64,000 nt of DNA from Candolleomyces eurysporus (taxonomy: Eukaryota; Basidiomycota; Agaricomycetes; Agaricales; Psathyrellaceae). The notes beneath the pieces are model-generated. The model did not search any database, was not told the DNA's origin, and worked only from the letters and a program-made list of their open reading frames with translations. Every line of letters begins with the position of its first letter. Positions within the stretch are counted from its first letter, which is position 1. The stretch lies in assembly GCA_027579435.1 (NCBI GenBank), contig JANBPK010000753.1, positions 62,001 to 126,000 on the forward strand, given 5' to 3'. The position numbers and the translations under genes are program-made. Shown one piece after another: positions 24,281-35,569 of this stretch.

Positions 24281-26598
24281 ATGGGCAAACTCACTAGCAC
24301 CTTTGTCGGCCTCATTGCCCTCAGCGCTTCGCTCGCTCATGGCAAGGTCTTGGACAACCTCGAGCAACTGGACACTACGAAAGAGTCCTACGACTTTGTT
24401 ATCGTTGGAGGTCCGACTATCCTATATTCATCTTCGCAATTGTTGACGTTCCTAATGAGTTATAATTAGCTGGAATCGGAGGCTCAACTGTGGCCAGTCG
24501 ACTCTCTGAGAACCCTCGTTTCAATGTCCTCCTCATTGAAGCAGGACCGACGTTAGTCCCATCTTTCCACTTCATTTCGCGAGATGAAACGCTTAATTAA
24601 TATCGATATCGATCATAGCAACGAAGGCGTTATCGAGATCGCCGTGCCAGCCTTCTTCACGAGGATTAACAGCACCTACAGCTGGGGCCACGTCACGACG
24701 CCTCAGATCGGTTTGAATAATCGTTCCTTGCCGTTCAACCAGGCACGTGTTCTTGGTGGTTCCAGTTCTCACAGTGAGTGGCGAGGGATTACTGTATTAT
24801 CTCTTGCCCAATCTGATATCAAGTTTAATTAATAGACGGGATGGTCTATACACGCGGTTCGTCGGACGATTTTGACCTCTGGGGTAAAGTATCAGAGGAT
24901 CGTTCCTGGTCGTGGAAAACCCTGTTCCCATATTTCTTGCGCGTAAGTCTGTCACACACACATATGACAGTCTAGTTTTTAGACTCGAAGTTAATTTAAC
25001 GCAACCTACCCTAGAATGAGAAACTTGTCCCACCACCAGGTGGTCGTAACGCGAGCGGCCAATACGATCCTCAATTCCACGGTACTCGCGGTCTTACTTC
25101 AGTTAGCCTTCCATGGGGTGGCCCAACAGATTTCGATCTTTTAGCGATTAAGAATGCCGAGCAGAGCAAGGAGATCAAGTTCAATCTGGACGTCAATTCG
25201 GGCAAACCGTCAGGCCTTGGTGGGTCATCCTGCTACCTGACACCTTTATTCGGTAACTAACAGGCAGGTGATTATCGATTATCAGTCTGGGTTCAGGCTA
25301 CGATCGGAAACGGAGAGCGTTCGAGTGCGGCAGTTGGGGCTTTGGGCGGTCAAGTCAAGGAACGACCCAACTTGACCATCCTACTCAATACCCATGCCAC
25401 TCGAGTGCTTCCTTCCAAGGAATCTCGTCAATTGGATATTAGGACGGTCGAGATCGTATCTGTCTCGAGCGGTAATTTATTTTTACTCAGACAGGCATTG
25501 ACGTGAGCTTAACATCCCGTCCGTTTTCTAGGCAAAAAGACGACTGTCACTGCAAAAAAGGAATTGATCGTGTCGGGCGGAGCGTTTGAAACGCCGCACC
25601 TCCTATTGAACTCTGGTATTGGAGACNAAAAAAGAACTGGAAGATGTCAATGTGACGAGTATCCACCACCTCCCGGACGTCGGAAAAGGATTGAGCGACC
25701 ACCTGACTTTCACAGTTGGCTGGAGTGCCAATGGCGTTGTCAGACCTGTTGATACTGTTGCTGCTCTTGAGCAGTGGCAGACGAATCGTACTGGTCCTTT
25801 CACAGAAGCTGTCGGTCACCAGCTTCTGTTTGCTCGCATACCGGCCGATGCCCCGTTGTTCAAGGAGCACCGCGACCCTGCAGCTGGTCCCAATTCACCC
25901 CATATCGAGATAAGCCTGAGTGTAAGTCGATGTTTGTGTAAATCTACCACTAATCTGACAGTATTTTCCAGTCTGGGGGCACTCGGGTTTCAGCTTTTGT
26001 GGCACTTTTGACCCCTAAATCTCGTTCGTTCCCTATCCTTTCTGCAATTCTACTCAACTAATGAACATCTAGGTGGTACCGTCAAGATTGCCTCCAACAA
26101 CCCTCTCGATAAGCCCCTTATCGATCTCGGCTACTTGACCCATCCCTTCGACCTCCTGGCGTTCAAAGAAGGCGCCCGCATAGCCAAGCGATGGTACGAA
26201 GGGCCCGCTTATGAAGGATATATCACTGGTTTCCTTGGCCCTGACCCAGACACGCTTTCCGAGAGGGACTTTGAAAATGCAGTAAAAGCAGGAGCTGGGA
26301 CCTGGTGGCATCCAGTCGGCACTGCTAGTATCTCACCCAAAGGAGCGAAGCATGGTGTTTTAGATCCAGAGTTGAAAGTCAAGGGTGTGAAGGGGCTTCG
26401 GGTCGTTGACGCTTCAGCGATTGTAAGTGTGTTCTTCTTCTGCATACTGGCGATCGTTGCTAGACATGAGCTGACCGGCTGGCGGCCATCCTCCTTCGTG
26501 ACTCGTCTCTATAGCCTTATGTCCCAACTGCGCACACTCAAGCCGCTGTGTACGTTCTCGCAGAGAGAGCCTCGGATATCATCAAAGCAGCCTGGTGA
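24281..26598 (+). CDS. GMC oxidoreductase, aryl-alcohol-oxidase type, copy 5
   Basis: The ten-exon structure is the same. An N at 25627 beside six A residues breaks the frame in exon 7. Copy 3 reads the same site without the extra base (GACAAAAAAGAACTG), so the N is almost certainly spurious and the gene intact (about 579 aa). Two features are its own. Intron 1 ends before CTGG instead of GTGG, so the FAD loop reads VGAGIGGST instead of VGGGIGGST (both occur in GMC enzymes). The signature 2 region reads FETPHLLLNSGIG instead of FGTPHLLL. Both histidine motifs remain (TWWHPVGTASISP, PYVPTAHTQA). The protein ends KAAW. Confidence 0.88.
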
Positions 26599-28152
26599 AT
26601 ACGGTAGCAGGGACGGGGACGGGATCATCAAATGAACACTTGTGTAGTTGGGCACGCCTTCAAGTTTGAAAGTGATGTCAATGAATTTCAGAAATTGAAC
26701 CATGTTTGGCACCGTCTATGAAATTTGAAGCTTGTTCATCGGAAATTAGAATAAGCCCGTACCCCGTGACACAGCCAACGATATAAGTACGCAACGCCAG
26801 GACTGGTTGTTGAAAGGAAGCCGTTCATTACAAGTTCATTAGTGACAGTTTACCCCGATCTTAAGCTTCATTGCCAGTGTTTGTATCTCCTGATGTTGGC
26901 AAATACTGGCATGTGCGAGCCCAAGGTCCGACGCGTGAAATCGGATTCGCATTAACCACACTTGACCTTCAACCACACCCATGGATCGAACACAGAGAAG
27001 TCCCGACTTCAAACTGCGGCATTTCGAGGAGCGATCTCAACTCTCGGCACATAGAAGAAGAGGCTGGTTCAAGGAATGGTAAGGGGTAAGTGCACCGTTT
27101 TGCCTTGACATTTTTTTTCGTGCTGACAACAGACTCAAGTGTGAAATGGTCGACTTTCCGAGGTCGCATAACGATACTCTCCGAAATTTGGCTTAGGCGC
27201 GCTCTCGATTCGCCTAGAGGGCGCCTCAGGGGCGTTTCTTCCAGCTTCTTACATTGCCGCGACAATGCCGACGCGCTGTTTGGCTGATGGCTTTGCCATA
27301 TTTGGCTACCGCGCCATTGTCGGGCTCGATGTTTGCCCTATTTGGTCACTGCGCCGTTATTTGGCTCCGGCGGTAGCCAAATAAGGAGTTGCCAAAGCTC
27401 AAAGTCCACAGTGGGACGATGTTCGCTTGCGATCAAGCTATAATATAATTCTTCTTCAAAAGCTACACAATTGCCCACTCATGGAGTGACATGGACTGCC
27501 TGGCCTCCTTTACCGGTGTCCTCTTAGTATGGCATCTGTGCTATTTGTTTGGAGAGGCGGTGATATCCAATGTAAGTGATGCTTTTTCCTGAGTCAGTAA
27601 TTCCACAAAAGGCTGACCTCGAGCTCGTTTTCCCAGATATCGAGTTTTTGTTGACTCTCCTTGGCCNGTTTTTTGTTTCTGGCAACAGGGCGCCTGGGCC
27701 TTGGCTGAGGCGCCAAATCCATTGTTTGTCGCTTTGTTTGCACCCCAAGCGCCATATGGGTGCAGACGAGGAAAGGCAATGAAATCTTTGAGGTTCAACG
27801 TCCTCGACGCTGGCTTCGACCACCGTTCGAGAACGGCATTCTCACCCCGTCCGGGATGACTCAAAGCATAAATGACTTCACAATCCCATGGCGGGCTATG
27901 GCGGGTGGTCATCGGACCCTTTCTTATTGTTCGAACATGATGCAAACAAATGTCAACAAAGGGCGTCAATTGTCTTTTGGATCCATTGTCGTCTGAACAA
28001 AAAGAGACGGGCAGTGGTAATGCACCCTTTGCTTTCTTTCGTTTTCGCCCCCACTTTACTTTCCTTATCATCGTTTGTTCCCCTTCCCCGACGACGTCTA
28101 AGACGTCAGCGACGCCTCTGCATTCCAACGACAACCCGATACGAATTCCAAG
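26599..28152. other. Right end of the GMC array and STE6 upstream region
   Basis: Up to about 27530 this repeats the 3' flank and the spacer 2-3 type blocks, including a perfect 13-nt inverted repeat (27299-27311 and 27371-27383) around several degenerate ATTTGG(C/T) units. From 27540 to 28152 the DNA is unique. Long minus-strand frames here oppose the 5' end of the ABC transporter and look like chance. The N at 27667 lies beside a T run. The transporter promoter should be in the last few hundred bases. Confidence 0.6.
27299..27383. repeat. Inverted repeat, possible hairpin or MITE-like remnant
   Basis: The arms are a perfect 13-nt match: TATTTGGCTACCG at 27299-27311 and its reverse complement at 27371-27383. 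Between them lie two more degenerate copies of ATTTGGTCACTGCGCC / ATTTGGCTCCGGCGG. A single right arm with flanking sequence recurs in spacer 2-3 (about 16401-16418). The element could be a decayed small transposon or a structural element at a duplication boundary. Confidence 0.5.
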
Positions 28153-31100
28153 ATGCGTCGCCCGACACTCGCCGTCGATACCTCGAATGCCAGGACCGAT
28201 AATGACCTCAATTACGAACTGGAGGTCTCTCCAAGAAACTCCATCGACTCTCATGTTTCTTCAATCGTCACCGATATCAAGAAACCCGTGGACACTGCTT
28301 CAATCGCACCGGCAACGACTTCTCAACCTTCCCCCCCGTCTTTGAACCCTTCAATCCGCCTTCTCTTTTCCCTTATCTCAAGACGGCACTTTTTCTTTCT
28401 CCTCCTTCCTGCCATCTTTGCTTCCCTAGTCTCGGGCGGTATTGCGCCTTTCATGACCTTTGTCATCGGCCAAGCCTTTGACGCTTTCGCGAAANTTCCC
28501 CCTCACCCCTAATCCACCACAATCAGCAAAAGACGAACTGCTCAAGGGCGTCGGCATTGCTGCATTGCAGCTCATTGGACTTGCCGTTGGTTCTCTAGCC
28601 CTCGGTAGCGTCACATCGTGCTTGTGGATCTGGGCCGGTGAGGTCAACGTTGGGGAATTGCGAAGAAGGGTATACAGAGGCGTTATGGCAAAAGAGATGG
28701 GCTGGTTCGATTCTCGAATGGGTTCCTCTGAGGGATCCGAAGTCCAAGTTGCCTCTGGCGACGACAGCGAAGGCCCTGTCGGCGCTGGTGGTCTCATGGC
28801 CAAATTTACAAGGTTCGTATGCGTTTCTTCGTATTGTTTGACATTGCTGACCGGATCTACAGAGATACAGATGATGTTCGACATGCTTCTTCATTGGCCT
28901 CGGGCCTCCTCGTACAACACCTGACAACCACTATTACCTGCCTCATCCTCGCCTTCATCCGCTCCTGGGCACTCACCCTCGTCATCCTTTCTGCCGTTCC
29001 TCTTCTCATGATCATTCAAGCATTTTCACAATCCTTCGCCACTCCTCTCCTTTTCGAAGAAAGACACTCGATCTCGGTCTCGGCAACTATCATCGAACGC
29101 TGCCTGACCGCTATCACCACCGTCAAGGCTTTCAATGCTCAACCACACGAGTTCGTTCGGGCGGAGAAGTCATTCGACACCATGAAGCTGAAGGCCAAGC
29201 GTCTCTCCAGTGTCTGGGGCTTCACCTCAGGCCTCGCGCACTTTGTGATGATGGGCATGTTCGTCCAGGGCTTCTGGTTTGGCTCCAAGCTCGTGCGAGA
29301 CGGAACCGTCACCCCCGGCGACGTTATGGCAGTCTTCTGGGCTTGCCTCATCGCCACCAGCAACTTGCAAATGTGCATCCCCCATTCCATCACTCTCGCC
29401 AAGGGCAAGACCGCTATGGCTTCGTTGATGTCCCCTCGCTGCGGATTCGGCTCCCCCACCTCCTCCCCAAGCTGTGCAACCTGCGTCCCCTTCGTCCATC
29501 GCCACTGGCAAATGCCCTCCTTCCCCCGCCACGACCCTCGCTCTCAAGGTCTCCAAGCCATTCCGCAACCTGCGCAAGATCAAGCCGACCCGATGCTATG
29601 GCGAATTGGCTCTCCACAACGTCAGCTTTGCNTACCCCACTCGATCATCCGTTCCTGTTCTCCAAGACGTGTCGCTCTACCTGCCCGCCCGCGAGACGAC
29701 TTTCATCGTTGGCTCGTCTGGCTCCGGCAAGTCGACCGTTGCTCAGCTGCTTCTGCGCATGTACGACGCGACCGAGCGCGGCTACGTCAGCCTTGATGAG
29801 CAAGACGTTCTCTACCTCGACGAAGACTGGGTCAGGAGCAAGGTCATGGGAGTTACTCAATCAACTTGCGTTCTTCTTGAGGGCCGGACTGTCTTCGAGA
29901 ACATCGCGTGCTCGGTTCCCGACCGTGTTGTCACGAGGGAGGAAGTTGAGGAGGCTTGCCGTGCGGCTCTTATTCATGAGTTCGTCAGGGATTTGCCTCA
30001 GGGCTACGACACTGTTTTGGGTGGCTCCGGTGGAGGTGTTAGCTTGAGCGGTGGACAGCGCCAGCGATTGGCTTTTGCCCGTGCCCGTCTCCGGAATCCA
30101 GAGGTTCTCATCCTCGGTGCGTTCTTTCTTTTTGTCTTCTTTTTCTTATTCTGATGGCCTTTGTACAGATGAAGCCACTTCCGCTCTCGACGCTACTTCC
30201 CGCATCCTCGTCTTTGAAGCTCTCAAACGCTGGAGGAAGAACAAGACCACCATCGTCATCACTCACGACCTCTCTCAAATCACCGCTGAAGACTTCGTCT
30301 ATGTGCTCAAGAAGGGCAAGGTCGTTGAACAGGGCTACCGGTACGATCTCGAAACCGTGGTGGACGAATACGACATTCAAGACGAAGACGCTGGCAAGGG
30401 CGAGTTCAGGAAGATGATGGAGTCTCAACGCCTCACTGGTGGATTCCTCCCCGAAAAGGATGTGTCCATCGACGAGGAGCAGCAACGCCACGAACTCCAG
30501 GAAGCTCTGGTTGAGGTCGAGGAGGAGCTGGAAGACGAGAAGAAGCGCTCCGAGAAACGCAGTACGCTCAAGCACCAGAGCATCCTTCGTCCTTTGACTT
30601 TGGGCAATTGGATGTTTGATGTCGTCGCCGAGCTTGTCACTCCCCCTGCACCTGCTGCTCTCCGCCCCACTCTTGGCAACGAGCCTCGCCCTGTCACCCG
30701 ATTCGTTCCTTTCGACGACCTCCCTGAACGCCAGCGCCGACCATCCTCCGTGATCATTGAATCGCCTACCTCCCCTTCTCGTCGCCCCCTTAGCCTTCAG
30801 TTCACCCCCGTCACTCCCACAAGCACAACGTTCACCCTCCCCATGAGCCACATCCATGGAGCTGAGGAAGATGATGATGATGAGAAGTTTGAGCAAGAAA
30901 AAGAGGCTATCAAGAAGAGCGGTGGCGTTGCCAGGGATGGTAGAAGCCGCCGCGAGCGCCGTCCCACCGTCACCATCGCCGTCGATGAGAAGCCACAGGA
31001 GAAGAAGTCCCGACGAGCTCAACCAACTGAGCAGCCTGAAGAGGAGTCTGAGGAAGAGGAGAAGCGACCACCTTTCTGGGCTGTCAACCGCACTGTCTTC

Positions 31101-32878
31101 CGCAACGTCCCTAACAAACCACTCCTCATCGTTGGCCTCTTTATTTGCGTCCTCTCCGGTGCCATGACCCCTATCTTCTCTTTCCTCCTCTCCCGCCTCC
31201 TCTTCGAAGTCTCCATTGGCGCTCAGAACGTTTCCATCATCAACAAGTTTGGTGCGATCGTGCTCTGCATTGCTGCCACTGATGGTCTCTTCCTCGGTCT
31301 CAAGTTCTTCATCATGGAGTACTCCGGTGTCGCCTGGGTCACTCGACTTCGCTCGATCGCTTTCGGCAACCTCTTGAAGCAGGATACCAAATTCTTCGAC
31401 AAGCGACCTCAGAACAGCGCCGTCAAGCTCGTTCAGGTTGTCGTCAAGGACGCCGAAGACGCACGCAACCTCATCGCTACCGTCTGGGGCCAATGCCTCG
31501 TCGTCGCCACTATGCTCAGCGTTGGGTTGATTTGGGCTATGGCGAGGGGTTGGCAGCTTACCCTTGTGGGTCTCGCTGTCGCGCCTGTCTTCGCTGGTGT
31601 TATGAGTCTTCAGACCGCGTTGGTTGCAAAGTGCGAGCTGCGCAACAAGCGTGCTAGGGAGGATGTCGCGAAGGGGTATTACGAGGCTATCATCAACGTT
31701 CGAGGCATCAGAGCAATGGCTTTCGAGAAGTTGTTTTGGGATGATTTCGACGCTGCTACCAACAAGGCTTTGACGACTGGTGTTCGGGGAGCGTTTGTTG
31801 AGGGGTGCACTTATGGTGTGGCGAGTGGCTTGATCTACCTCGCTGAGGCGCTGCTGTTCTACGTTGGTGCTGTCTTGATCGCCAAGGGTACCTATACCTA
31901 CTTGCAGATGGTCGAGGTTCTCAACCTCGTCGTCTTCTCTGTTACCATTGGGTCTCAGCTCATGGCTTTCAGTACGTCTTCTCTCCTGGTTTTCGGTATT
32001 CTTTTACTGATTCTTGTTTCTTTTTACAGCCGAGAAGATCGCCAAGTCTGTTCAAGCTACCAGCGACCTCAACCAACTCGTCAAGCTCGATACTACCTCC
32101 ACCGACGAATCTCGTGGCCTCTTGAAGCCCGACATCTCCGGCGACGTCAGCTTCCACGATGTCTACTTCTCCTACCCCCGAGCGCCCTGAAGCTCCCGTT
32201 CTGCGTGGTGTCGATGTACAGGTCAAGGAGGGTGAATGCGTTGCTATCGTCGGTTCGTCGGGGTCTGGCAAGTCTACCATGGCTGCCCTTCTCCAGCGGC
32301 TGTACGAACCCACCTCCGGCTCTGTCTTCGTGGGTTCTACACAGCTTCGCGACATCGACATTCGCTACCTGCGCGACAACATCTCCGTCGTCAGCCAACA
32401 TCCCAACCTCTTCGACGCCTCAATCTCTGAGAACATCCGATACGGCAACACCTCGCTCTCCGACGCCGATATCCAGGAGGCTGCGAAGGCTGCTAGCGTG
32501 CACGAGTTCATCATGTCGCTTCCTCACGGATACGATACCGTCATTGGCGAGAACGCTTCGCTCATTTCAGGTGGGCAAGCGCAGAGGCTGCAAATCGCTC
32601 GCGCCCTCGCTCGTCCCTCCAAGATCTTGATTTTGGATGAGTGCACGTCGGCGCTGGATCCGGAGAACCAAGCCGCGGTCATGGAGACGATTAGCCAAGT
32701 CAAGAACGGAAGGACGACGATCATGGTTACTCACAAGCTGCAGGTCATGCTTATGTGTGATCGGATTATCGTCGTGCATGACGGTGAGATCAAAGAGCAG
32801 GGCACCTATGAGCAGCTGATGAGGAAGAATGGTGTCTTTGCGACGTTGGCGAGCGGTGGTGAATGGAATGGGGCATAA
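28153..32878 (+). CDS. STE6: Ste6-type full ABC transporter (TMD-NBD)x2, with three apparent single-base insertions
   Basis: An ABCB-type exporter resembling fungal Ste6, which exports the farnesylated mating pheromone across the plasma membrane; the substrate is inferred. Exons: 28153-28812, 28863-30116, 30169-31971 and 32030-32878. TMD1 lies at about 28350-29430. NBD1 has Walker A GSSGSGKST, signature LSGGQRQR and LDEATSALDATS. A long charged linker follows, then TMD2 (LLFYVGAVLIAKGTYTYLQM). NBD2 has GSSGSGKST, ISGGQAQR and LDECTSALD. Three sites break the frame, each cured by dropping one base: N 28495, C-run 29432-29435 and C-run 32175-32179. The result is exactly 1521 codons (1520 aa), so error is likelier than decay. 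The linker length and family features favour Ste6 over a drug pump; other ABCB exporters cannot be excluded. Confidence 0.85.
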
Positions 32879-33518
32879 GAACCGCGTTCTTCCCTTACCC
32901 TCTGATCCGTAGTCTTTCTATCTCATTATTCCGATTTATTCTCTCATCATTACCACTACTACTCCTTTCACTATTCCGATGACCACTCCGCGTACCTTAC
33001 CCATTCACATTCGTTCTTATTTTCTCATGTTCCACTAGCTGGAACCCGCGTTACCCTTTGCATTTTTGGATCCTCATTTTGCGTTACATCCCCCGGAATA
33101 CTCTCTCATCTCATGCATCTATCACGAATCATCAGCATTGTAGTCTTACCACGATATCCCATTTCCTCATTGACATTAGTTTACGATACGACGAATGTTA
33201 TTGCTTGTACAGTTGTCTGAATTACAGCAATAGAATGATGTTACGACTGAACGAACGGTACTGGTGTGAATTGTGAGAGATCGATATCAATGAATCGGTG
33301 AATATCGGCGAGGGTGGGAGGCTAATTGTAATGTACATACTGCAAAAATATATCAAGAAGTCCAAGAAATTCGGGGTTGCCTATTCATACAGTTGGTGTG
33401 TGTTGCGGGGTATATCAAGAAGTCCAAGAAATTGCTCGTCTAGGTAGAGTGACGTTTAAGGTCCCAAGAAAGCTTCTATTATATCAGCAAACAGAGCAGG
33501 AAAGAAGGGGAAAGCACC
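32879..33518. other. Convergent 3' intergenic region with a 23-nt direct repeat
   Basis: This is the space between the stop codons of the ABC transporter (+) and the Zn2Cys6 regulator (-). It is pyrimidine-rich just after STE6 and AT-rich further on. It contains a perfect 23-nt direct repeat (33349-33371 and 33411-33433) and no gene. Confidence 0.6.
33349..33433. repeat. 23-nt direct repeat pair
   Basis: The sequence beginning TATATCAAGAAGTCC at 33349 is repeated perfectly at 33411-33433, with 39 nt between the copies. It lies between two converging genes. Its role is unknown; it may be the scar of a small duplication or insertion. Confidence 0.7.
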
Positions 33519-34572
33519 TCAGGTATGGTGTGATGCTGAATTCGAATGCGAATGGGGGCGGTTTAAACCCTTAGCACTGACCCTCCTGCGGGGTCTAGGG
33601 AAGACGCACTGCAGTCCTCGTTTGGAGCATTGGCTAGGTAGATAGAAAGCGGTGAGCGACAAGAAACAAACGAGGAGCGGAAGGTGATACGCACTCGCAG
33701 TTTTTATTTTCATTACCTCTCTTAAGAGCGCCACATGCGATCTTGCGTTCCCTACAGAACAAACACGCCATCTTTGGTTCATTCAATCTCTTGAGTTCCT
33801 CCGACGCGGGCCTGGGTGTCGAGTCGCGTGGTGGGGTTCGCACTTTGGGTTTGCGACTGCGAGGCTTGGGTGAAGGTGAAGGTAGCGGCAACGAGGGGAC
33901 AGGCTCAGTATGATCGACAGCCTTGGGCGTGGACTGGACCTTCTCATAAGGTCCAAGTTCTACCTGGACAGGCGGTGGCGACGATTGCGCACGAACCACG
34001 TCTACGACCTCAGCTTGGGGTATGTCGTACCCATGAGCGGCCATCGTAGCATAGGTCATGGCAGCAGCTGGCCATAAGAAGGGGGCGGCACTGGCGTTTG
34101 AAGGCCACACGTCCATCCAAGCGAGCTCCCTACTCGGTTCATAGTGGTGACTGTGGCTCGTGGGGAGGGTGGCAACATAGTCCATATGCACACCGCATGT
34201 CGGAGTCTGGTTCTGGAACATGGGGGTGAGGAAGCCGAGATTGGCTGATAGCTCGGAGTAAGAAGATAGCTGGGTTTCGTGGACAGGTTGGTGTATCGGT
34301 GGAGGCGCAGTACCATCTGAAGAATCCGGATCAGAGCGTACGTAGAATGAATTGGCGTAGTCGTTTATTGTGGAGTATGAATCGAAGCAGGGTGTTCTCT
34401 GCTCAGGTGACGGTAGCACAGTTTGAGTTGCTGCTACGCCCGCAGGTAGGTGTGCTGGAAGAGTCGCCCTTGGTAGCTCTCTTGGGCGGGACGGTCGCTG
34501 TTCTAGCTCGTTACTATCAGTTGACTGGGTCATGACTAGCACGTACAATTTCCTCAGGGCGGCTGAGGCCAT
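33519..34572 (-). CDS. Zn(II)2Cys6 transcription factor with C-terminal zinc cluster
   Basis: A putative nuclear DNA-binding regulator. The binuclear cluster spans the only clear intron (33634-33694): C-x2-C-x6-C-x11-C-x2-C-x6-C, reading CLFCRERKIAC ... CDQCSKRGLQC, followed by the basic stretch PRPRRRVSAKG. The cluster lies about 45 residues from the C-terminus, the arrangement typical of an Agaricomycete subgroup, unlike Gal4 where it is N-terminal. The rest is low-complexity and rich in Pro, Ser and Thr, with SPSPKPRSRKPKVRTP before the cluster. The two exons give 330 aa from the ATG at 34572. The true 5' end may lie further upstream: a possible intron and coding-like exons occur to about 34750. 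The target genes are unknown; STE6 is the convergent neighbour and the PLC gene lies about 1 kb upstream on the same strand. Confidence 0.82.
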
Positions 34573-35569
34573 CCAGGTTATTAGCGTCTTCCGATGAGGA
34601 AGGAAACGCGGCAGGAGATGCGGTAGACTGGCGTAGAACGTGCGGCGCGGTGATCTAGGTTTAGAGAGGTATTAAACCCCGTGCAAGCACTGGAAAGGTA
34701 AAATCGTGAAGCGGTACCTGATATGAGTCGCATTGCGGCTGGAGTACCCAGTGTGGCGATGGTGCCAGGCTGGACGCAGCTAGATAGCAGAGCTGCGTGT
34801 TACCCTGAAGAACAGGGATATAGCAAGAATCGCTGTCCATCGAGTCCTAGTCAGTTATACGGTTCTATTCGGCTTAAAGGAGACCTGCAACCAAAAGCCG
34901 CGTTAACGGCGACGCAATGTCGACAAGAAGCAAAACCACATACCAAAGAACCAGAGATCGTCTACGAACCACAACAGATGGAGCGGGGGTTCGAAACAGC
35001 TGGGGAAAAAATCAACAATCAAGCATGTATACCATCTATTCATATAGGTACTCACAAACTGGTCAAACTTCGTCCGACAGATTGGCTGAAGTTTACCTTG
35101 CCTTCCACGAGGTGACCTCGCGCGTAGATTTGATCCCAAATGTTGCAGCTTCTTGATCCCAAATGGCAGGTATGTATATATTCGGTGACAGGGAGCCGTA
35201 CCTTGAATCCAAATCCATTCACTGGCTTCGCGCATCGCGGGCAGCCACTGACAACTCACAGCGTTCGATTACGCAAGAACCTTCTTAACGATAGCCGAAT
35301 TATCCCTGTATGTTAAAGTCCCAAATACGAATTGAATTCAAAACGTGCCTGCTCGCTTGTACGCCACCAAGCTTAGCTCCATTTCGCCAATTGTACATAT
35401 TGTACATGTTATATTCCAAAGGGTCGGAAGTGAGGCCGGGTATGGAAGACTAAATTGCTGAGAAATTAATCNAAAAATGGAGAGTCGGGTCCGCTATTGT
35501 CATCTCAGTTTCACAAATACGTCGTCTTCGTGTAGGAGCGAAAAAGGGTGTGCGCGAGGCGTGGCGCAA
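34573..35569. other. Intergenic: 5' region of the zinc-cluster gene
   Basis: The first 150-200 nt may hold extra 5' exons of the zinc-cluster gene (coding-like minus-strand frames, with a possible GTACCG...CCTAG intron near 34650-34715). The remainder, including a plus-strand frame at 34723-35115 and an N at 35472, shows no recognisable product and likely contains the promoter of the regulator and the PLC 3' flank. Confidence 0.5.

Larger units (their letters stand above)
8638..27530 (+). repeat. Tandem array of five GMC oxidoreductase units with mosaic spacers
   Basis: Five copies of one ten-exon gene follow each other on the plus strand, with starts at 9463, 13411, 17200, 20724 and 24281 (periods about 3.95, 3.79, 3.52 and 3.56 kb). 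Coding parts, introns and flanks are all similar, so whole segments were duplicated. The spacers share blocks but not all blocks: the GGGGTTAGGG block occurs before copy 1 and in spacers 1-2, 3-4 and 4-5. Another block (GATCGAGCTATAAT...CCCACTCATGGAGTGACATG) occurs only in spacer 2-3 and after copy 5. This mosaic pattern suggests repeated unequal crossover or gene conversion. Confidence 0.9.

Noticed and set aside
9463..26598. The GMC copies as pseudogenes because no long single frame exists
   Set aside because: Ten short exons with conserved GT...AG introns join to about 580 codons in every copy; only copy 5 has a disruption, at an N.
27541..28254. Minus-strand frame of 237 codons upstream of STE6
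   Set aside because: It opposes the STE6 5' end, includes an N and has no domain or intron structure; it looks like chance openness.
30108..31493. Minus-strand frame of 461 codons inside STE6
   Set aside because: It is the antisense of the STE6 linker and TMD2; its acidic, Leu-rich composition mirrors the coding strand and it has no start context or family match.
28153..32878. STE6 as a degenerate pseudogene
   Set aside because: All three frame breaks are one-base homopolymer or N excesses, all catalytic motifs are intact and the corrected length is an exact codon multiple.
34723..35115. Plus-strand frame of 130 codons near the zinc-cluster gene
   Set aside because: No motif, no intron evidence; it overlaps possible 5' exons on the other strand.
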